NCBI GenBank assembly: GCA_034696485.1 | Contig: JAQIWT010000296.1 | Span: 1-24,448, forward strand | Source: Isohypsibius dastychi | Lineage: Eukaryota; Tardigrada; Eutardigrada; Parachela; Isohypsibiidae | Reading direction: 5' to 3' | Length of the DNA stretch: 24,448 bases | Shown here: in pieces, positions 18,630 through 24,448 of the stretch | Layout of the letters: each line of letters opens with the position of its first letter | Position numbering within the stretch: position 1 is the stretch's first letter | Translations under genes and position numbers: made by a program | The notes under the pieces: generated by a model | Database searches by the model: none | Seen by the model: only the letters and a program-made list of their open reading frames with translations | What the model was told of the DNA's origin: nothing

Positions 18630-20995
18630 ATGAACTCACCAAGTAGAACAAACCTGAGGACTCCATCTCCCAGTTTCAGAGAAAATTTAACAGACGATGA
18701 GTGCAAGGCAAAGATCACTTCTTATCATCGGGCGAGTGGGGGTAAGTTCCACAACTATGCTCCTGCCACTTTCATGTGTTTTTCTCCACAGATTACGTGG
18801 TTGTTCAAGCCATGGAGGACCATCGCGTTTAGTTACCAGATTTCAAAACTAGGAATAAAGAAATGCACACTTTCACCATGCCTTCACATTACTCGGAGCC
18901 AAACTTGAAGCAGCTGCAACCTGACAGTTGCATTTGTGCTCAGTGGCCTTCGACTCATGCATCTGGGTTCGTTTTGTTTCTGTCTGCTGTCATATATGGC
19001 TAATAATGTTTTCCAGCTTCTCATACTACGAATGAATTGTGAGATTTGTGACTAAGGACAAAACCGCTGCCAGGCTTGAGGTTGCCAGATTCAAAAGAGG
19101 ATCCGATCGGCTTCGTCTCAGGACTCGGAAGTGAGTGTTTATTCAGGACAGCTCGACAGAAGCTGATATGTGAATTAAGTGAATCACAGGTGAGAGACAA
19201 TATCAATGGAAAACTCTCCTCGCAAAAAGCTTATTTCCCGTGGCAAATCCGTCTCAAAACCCAGGTAAGTAAATCAACTAAGAAGTTTGCTTTTTTAATT
19301 CATATTCTGGATTACTCCTTTGCCAGCCTTATCTCGAAATTCTTGTGAGAAACAAAATTCAATTTTTAATCAGTTGTTGACGTCAGTGTATCCCCAACAG
19401 GTGCGGAGAAATAGATCCAGAATCCTGAGACCGGAAGTCAATGTCAATCAACTTCAACGCAAAGTAATCGCTTTCGTTTGGTATATCCGTGTCATTATAT
19501 CTTGTTCTTGAAGGAATGTCACCAGAAGCAGTCAGGAATAAGTCGGCCAACCGGAAGTCGCGATTGAAAACGCCAGGCGTAGCGAAGCAATGAACGGTCA
19601 GTGAGGAGCTTTGAAACTTGAGCATAAATTGAAGGCATGATTTTTCACATCAAAAACGGAACAAATTGAGAAGCAGTCAAAAAGGAATGCGAAATCTTCC
19701 AACCGGCTCCCTGAAAAAACACCATCGGAAATACGCGGAATGGCAGCTGGTGGGTTCATATGTGTGCAGAAACATGGTCTTTTCTGCCACTCTTGTGTGT
19801 TTCAGCGCACGCAGACGAAGTATGGCAAGGACTCGAGAACAGCAACGACGGATTTTCAAATGAAGGTCCAGAACTTCCAACTGGTAATAACTCGAGATGA
19901 AATTCGTTCGAATCTGTATGTGCATTGAATGTTGACAGATTCTAAGACAGCTCCTAGACAAGCCCACACAAAGGTTCCGGGAAATGTTTTCTCAAATAAT
20001 CTGCTTTCTTGAAAACTGGTCAGATATCACTTATCTTGGCTCGGCTGATATACGTCGTTCAGGATCTTCAAAATCCACTGGATCAGAACTACAATATTCC
20101 ACTTCCGGCGGCTCTCGGCGAATTTTGGACAACGATAACGACGATTTGGAAGGCGGTGATTTCACTTGTTGGAAATTGGAGTTCTGAACACTTTTTTTTT
20201 CAATTTTCCAGGCAATAAAGGTCCATCAGCTGAAAAACCAGTGACTGTTCCACCGAAGAATTCAGGTACCCCAAAATTGCAGATTTACTTCAGTTTTTCA
20301 TCCGGTTATTCTTTGTTTGGTTAGCACCGTTTCCGGCTCTTGGCGGAATCCGGACGCATCCTAAGGCAGCAAAAGACACGAAATCTGCTAACAAAGATGA
20401 AATTACAATTGATGAGGACAATTTGGACGGTAAATATTCACTCGGTTCGTTAATTCATATTTTTTCTGTGAGCCTCGTTTTCACACTTCCAGACGGAGAT
20501 CGTCCCTTTCACAAAGGTGGTCCGAACAAGGTTGAGTTATTGCCTGGAATTGAAATCTATTTGGATAGGGACATTAAGCGAACGCTGGAACTTCAGTACC
20601 GCGATCCAGTTTCCGGTGCCTTGCACAATCGAACAAACGACTATGTCCTGTTCTGGTGTTTTGATTGGTGGGGAACATATGATCTCGTACTAATAAGACA
20701 AATATCAGCGTGCTGGCCCGATTTTGATTAACAAGTTCAATTTCCGGATGTTAGTCTGTAAGTTACCAAAGACAAAATTTGTCCTGTTGTTCAAATTGGT
20801 TTTTTCAGTGTATGTGCAGCAAGCACTCAGTTTGGAGAAACCGGGAATCTTTTTGGTCGCATCGGGAATCTTCATCGCGAGAAACAGAGACGACAAAACA
20901 AACGCCCACCCCGGATGCCGAAACCTCCGATTAAGCGCAAACAAGTTGAATCGATTTTATCCGACGAGGAAGAAGAACCAACTTCCAAGCGCTAA
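18630..20995 (+). pseudogene. Decayed paralogue of the 12766-15740 gene with in-frame stops
   Basis: Exon 1 (18630-18741, phase 1 end) encodes ITSYHRASGG, matching FEKYHRNRKG at the same intron. Exon 2 (18792-18966) begins DYVVVQAMEDHRV against EFIVVKIEQDGHSC, but TAG at 18830-18832 interrupts it before LPDF (cf. LLDF). Its end is phase 2, as in the paralogue. Exon 3 (19017-19130) reads FSYYE, then TGA at 19033-19035, then IVRFVTKD (cf. WYDSEIMLITKD). TGA at 19191-19193 follows the next junction. Later exons remain clean and symmetric (phase 1-1): 20024-20155, 20212-20265 and 20325-20429. A C-terminal exon from 20493 resembles exon 14 of the paralogue (IYLDRDIKRTLELQY, NDYVLFWCFDWWG) but has TAA at 20729-20731. 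The last part (20809-20995) ends SDEEEEPTSKR. AATAAA is at 21100-21105. Several stops in conserved positions argue for a pseudogene, though alternative splicing of the 3' half could still yield a protein. Confidence 0.6.
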
Positions 20996-21099
20996 AGATC
21001 CCCCTCCGTCCCGTGAACAATCACCTGACCTCACTTGAATTGGCTCGGCTTTTCCGGTGAGATTTTCAAGATTCGGTGTCTTCTCGATTTTTTTTGGTG

Positions 21100-21105
21100 A
21101 ATAAA
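21100..21105 (+). terminator. Polyadenylation signal AATAAA of the decayed paralogue
   Basis: AATAAA, 105 bases after the final TAA at 20993-20995, followed by T-rich sequence. Confidence 0.5.
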
Positions 21106-21601
21106 CTTTTTTGCTTGCTTTTTGGAATTCGTTTGCTTTTTGGACAATATTTTTTGCGACTGACTCACATTCTTTCAAATAATGCCTTTTTTGAGATTTT
21201 TTCCCCGGTTGTTGTGCCAGAATTGATTCCTTGTTATGTTGTATCGGTTGTTTTGGAATGAAGTTGACCAGACTGACCATTTCCGGTTCGATGACCTTTG
21301 CAAAAAGACCGCGAAAAATCAACAGGTTGTCCGCGAATTCCGAAGCAGTGTTCAACCGATTTCCCAGTCTTTTTCAGTTTATTTTTCGTCAATAAGCTCA
21401 CGTTTCTTAGTGGAGCAAATCGCCGATTTCTCGCTGCTTATTGAAAACGGAATTTTTTCTTGCGCATTTCTCTCATTACGTTCTGGGAACACAAAATTGC
21501 TTTTTGTCAGAATGAATCCGCGATTTCTGTGCGTACGAGTTTTCAATTTTACACGGATTTTTTAGGCAGTTTCTGCATGCAGTCTCGACCCTTTTTCAAC
21601 G

Positions 21602-21626
21602 TCGGCGGTTTATCATAAATCGCCGA
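21602..21626. repeat. Inverted repeat hairpin, 11-bp stem with 3-nt loop
   Basis: TCGGCGGTTTA (21602-21612) pairs with TAAATCGCCGA (21616-21626) around a TCA loop. One position differs and would be a G-U pair in RNA on the plus strand. The arms contain the TCGGCGA-type word also found at 17437-17645. Confidence 0.8.
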
Positions 21627-22088
21627 TTATTCCTGGCAACAAAGCGTCAAGGATTAATCGGTGAGTTATTCTGATGTAAATCGATTTTTTCGTAGCTGGG
21701 ATGAACCAATTACCTCCAACTGAAATCCGATTTGGTGCAATAGCCCACGCTAATGAATCCGGGCCCTCTTGATATTTTCCCTTATTAGCCTTACCGCTCA
21801 ATCACCATACTAGTTTTCTGAGAATCAATTTCTTGCAAATGCAAATTTGATGTAGCGAATTAAAACACTGTAGGAAGACAACATTTCTAGGTCTATGATC
21901 AACGTTTGTCAGACATTTCTAGAACAACATTATACATTTTTTATGAGCTTCCCGTTAAACTGAATATCTATGCAGTACGTTGCAAGAAGGCCAGGATACA
22001 TAACCACTCACATGAAGTCTTCATTATCCTCGGCCAAATCTCGAAATCTCAAGACGATTACTTTTTTTCCTGTCAATGACTTAACAGA

Positions 22089-23118
22089 ATGAATTCCAGC
22101 GATCTCAATTCCACGTCATTCCATCCAGTGGCATCTGGTCCGGCATTTTTCACATGGTTCGCGGTGTCCGTTGCTGAATCATGTCTCTCCGGGATACTCT
22201 TCATACTTTTATTCGCTGTTTTCCTCACCGAAAAACGAGTACGAGGGGGCTCCGGAATTCTCATCGGACATTATTTGTTAATCCAGTTTCTCATCTGTAC
22301 GCTCCACTTCAACGTCTTCACAATCGTCACTTTTATGGCGCAGAAAGGTCACCAGATCGAAAGTTCATTCTGTCACTACATGCAGTTTTTCTATTGGCTG
22401 ACTTTATTCGCCGGTCATTACTGTTCTGTTTTCTTGGCTATCAATCGATTAATGGCGCTGCTCATTCCTCACTCTTACAAATTCTGGACCAAGAAATGCG
22501 TGCTTTGTGGAATGATGGCGTTGGCTTGGCTCATTTCTCTCACACTGAATCTTCCGATATACTTCGGAATCGGAGCGAGATTTGAAACTATGGAGCCATT
22601 TGGCAGCTGTGGTGCCACTCCGATTCTAACGGACTACACGTATCTGGCGCTAACGACACTCGGAATACATGTCCCTGTCGTCTCGGTAGTGTTGGTTTAC
22701 AGCGTCATTTTTGTGCGGATTATGGCGTGTAAAAATACGTATTCAAAATCGACCAAAACCGGGCGATTGCTGAGAAAACGATTCAACGTGATGAAGATTT
22801 TGTTCGCTTCCGCGATCTGGGACTGCCTTTGTACGTTTCCGATCCCGATCGTGGCGCAATGGCTTCCAGAGTATTTCTTCGGCTTTCCGTATGCTCAGCT
22901 CTGGTTACGTACTCTCATTTATTCCGCACCCGTCCCCAGTCCAGTAAACTCTTCTAAATGGTTTGAAATGTCACGGTACAAAATGTCTTTTTCAGGTGTT
23001 CTTCTTCGCCATGAACGCAGACTACAGAGAGGGATTGTGGAACCTCTATGAAAAATTACATGACAAATTACGCGTTTTTTGTCGGGTTGGGAAGATTTCC
23101 CCGTTGACTTCTGCTTAA
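22089..23118 (+). CDS. Rhodopsin-like (class A) G-protein-coupled receptor, complete (325 aa)
   Basis: Exons 22089-22943 and 22996-23118 with a 52-nt intron (GTAAAC...TTTTCAG, phase 0) inside TM7. The N-terminus has Asn-glycosylation sites (NSS, NST). Seven hydrophobic segments are visible: TM1 FFTWFAVSVAESCLSG, TM2 LLIQFLICTLHFNVF, TM3 after FCHYMQF, TM4 MMALAWLISLTLNLP, TM5 IHVPVVSVVLVYSVIFV, TM6 MKILFASAIWDCLCTFPIPI, TM7 RTLIYSAPVPSPVFFF. Cys at the start of TM3 and in GSCGATP of loop 2 can form the class A disulfide. The DRY motif is replaced by NRL (AINRLMALLIPH), and NPxxY is degenerate. Such receptors are typical of lineage-expanded chemosensory or peptide receptor families. The ligand is unknown. 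It acts in the plasma membrane. The paralogue at 1-323 shares its C-terminal sequence and intron position. Confidence 0.88.
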
Positions 23119-24448
23119 TTACCATCATCTGTAATCATTCGAAAGGTATCTCGTGAATCAAGTGACAAACATCCCGGTTTCACATATAAAAGGCTTACGT
23201 TTCGGTTAGCGCAATTCTGCCGATCGACCTTTGAAAACAACTGTAAGGTTGCTGCTCACAAATTATCACATGAGCTCGCTAAATCTGCGAATTGCTCCTG
23301 TTCCACAGATTACAAAAGATCAGCCGAAAAGCTCATCAGCACATTGAAGCATACTGCAACCAGGAAGATGAAGAAGGCCAGCACAAAATAGATCGGACCA
23401 AAAAATTTGGCGGTTAACGCAGTGCAACAAGTCTTTTTTAGAACAGGTTTTGGTCGGACCCAAGTCAACAAACACCGCTGAGTGGACATTGGGCAAAATG
23501 TTATTAATCGGGTCGGTTCGTCTAGACGAAATCCGTGATCACCCCATACGAGAGATGCGATGCATCAGTGTAACGGCACACAGGAACCCTCAACTTCTCT
23601 TGGATTTGCCCGATGACGTCGTTTCTAGATTCATCCAGATCTATGCGAGACATGGATGAATTATCTTCGGAGCCCGCTGTACTGGGAGTCATATGAAACA
23701 GATGCAATTTACTTGTGGGTAATTGTTGAACAAATTGGCATGTGCACCCACACGCAGACGATTCGTTCAGCTCGGTGACCTTTCGGGAGTGTCGGGGAAG
23801 TGCGTGATTTGGCCAAACTTCATTATCAAGCTAGGAGCAAAGAATGAACATTAATATATGCAGGTCACTGAAGCCATGTTGACAAAAACAAAACTTACTT
23901 TTATGACCCACTTCGTCATATCGTACCTGACCAGTGCCTGACTCATTCATTTTATTGTGCGAAACGATGGACGTGATACGGGCTGGACATTAAAAGCATT
24001 TGCAAGTTTACTCACTCTATATGCAAACAATCCAGATTAATTTTGTAGTTTTTGGAAGTGCGATGTAGGTGCCAACTGCAAGCAGACCCAAGATGTTTTG
24101 TTTGACTGCATAAGTAGTGCTCCGATATCAGTAATACCAATAGATGTACCTAAAGTGTGCTGTCGAGCGCGGGTCATACAGTCAACTTCCAGTATCAGCT
24201 GCTGCTGGTTCGTGTTTGCAATTAACTGAAAAAGAACGTTCATTTGAAAATTCAAAGACAACAAAAAAGGTTATTATGTAAAAAATTGTTTTTGATGTTG
24301 TCCGTGCCAAGTACATATTAGCAATTTGGATAATCCGTTCTTCCCCCCTGAGGAACAATCGCGCGAACAGCTGTTGAAGATGTTCACCGTGTGAGCGAAC
24401 AGCCTCATTCTTTCCATCGAATGCAAGAAGAATCTTCGACACCACTGT
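23119..24448. other. Downstream region, no confidently supported gene
   Basis: A promoter-like TATA box lies at 23185-23192, and a clean candidate intron (GTAAGG...TTCCACAG, about 23240-23312) lies downstream of it, but no coding frame of useful length follows the acceptor, so any transcript may be noncoding. Open frames at 23450-23659 (plus) and 24037-24445 (minus) show no domain or consistent splice pattern. The minus-strand one may be an exon of a gene starting beyond the window. Confidence 0.4.
23185..23192 (+). promoter_or_regulatory. Candidate TATA box
   Basis: TATAAAAG, preceded by CA exactly as in the ELAV-like promoter (CATATAAAAG in both). It lies 67 bp after the GPCR stop. A weak initiator-like GCAATTC lies about 27 bp downstream. 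Confidence 0.4.

Larger units (their letters stand above)
20996..22088. other. 3' flank of the decayed paralogue and upstream region of the GPCR gene
   Basis: About 1.1 kb. The first half is T-rich on the plus strand (21060-21560) and carries the AATAAA at 21100-21105. A 132-codon open frame lies on the minus strand here (20957-21355), but its Lys-rich composition mirrors the T-richness, so I do not call it. A hairpin at 21602-21626 is described separately. There is no TATA box close to the GPCR start. Confidence 0.45.

Noticed and set aside
20957-21355. 132-codon Lys-rich open frame on the minus strand
   Set aside because: It reflects T-rich 3' flank on the plus strand and overlaps the last exon of the decayed paralogue. 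No splice or homology support.
24037-24445. Possible exons of a minus-strand gene, read as a chemoreceptor C-terminus
   Set aside because: Splice phases at the candidate junction lead to an early stop in one frame and no domain in the other. Too little sequence to judge.

Overview
The window is eukaryotic nuclear DNA from a compact animal genome. Genes are split by many short introns (mostly 45-75 nt, GT...AG), they sit close together on both strands, and one promoter carries a TATA box 33 bp upstream of a TCAGTT initiator. The gene content (an orphan-like rhodopsin-class receptor family, an ELAV-like RNA-binding protein, a CMC/CACTA-type transposase) and intron size fit a small-genome ecdysozoan such as a nematode or tardigrade. 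I cannot choose between these from sequence alone. No tRNA, rRNA, CRISPR or bacterial-type feature was seen.

Layout: (1) 1-323 is the last part of a GPCR gene. (2) 1354-2369 (minus) is a coiled-coil RING protein. (3) 2878-5324 (minus) is an unrecognised 672-residue protein with a long acidic/lysine-rich tail. (4) 5530-8240 (minus) is a three-exon CMC-type transposase. (5) 8666-9300 (minus) is a small basic protein. It shares a regulatory interval, with E-box repeats, two CRE sites, TATA and initiator, with (6) 9731-11309 (plus), a divergent three-RRM ELAV-like protein. (7) 11621-12382 (minus) is a protein with two tandem helix-hairpin-helix-like modules. It is divergently arranged with (8) 12766-15740 (plus), a 15-exon, 683-residue probably nuclear protein whose last 11 introns are all phase 1. 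(9) 16306-16879 (plus) is a weak candidate Cys-containing gene. (10) 17942-18356 (minus) is a degenerate RING paralogue of gene 2. (11) 18630-20995 (plus) is a decayed paralogue of gene 8. (12) 22089-23118 (plus) is a complete GPCR gene paralogous to the one at the left edge. The last 1.3 kb has no gene I can support.

Two tandem GPCR paralogues therefore bracket about 22 kb that holds a transposon and duplicated, fast-diverging families (RING x2, phase-1-exon protein x2). This looks like a rapidly evolving accessory block. The most unusual signals are a 12-fold repeated ACTTCCGG/CCGGAAGT word, the 11 consecutive phase-1 introns with duplicated exons, the decayed copy beside it, a double-HhH protein, a 13-bp perfect hairpin between divergent genes, and recurrent GTTCG 5' splice sites. 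All splice models were built by eye from frame and consensus and are not backed by transcripts.
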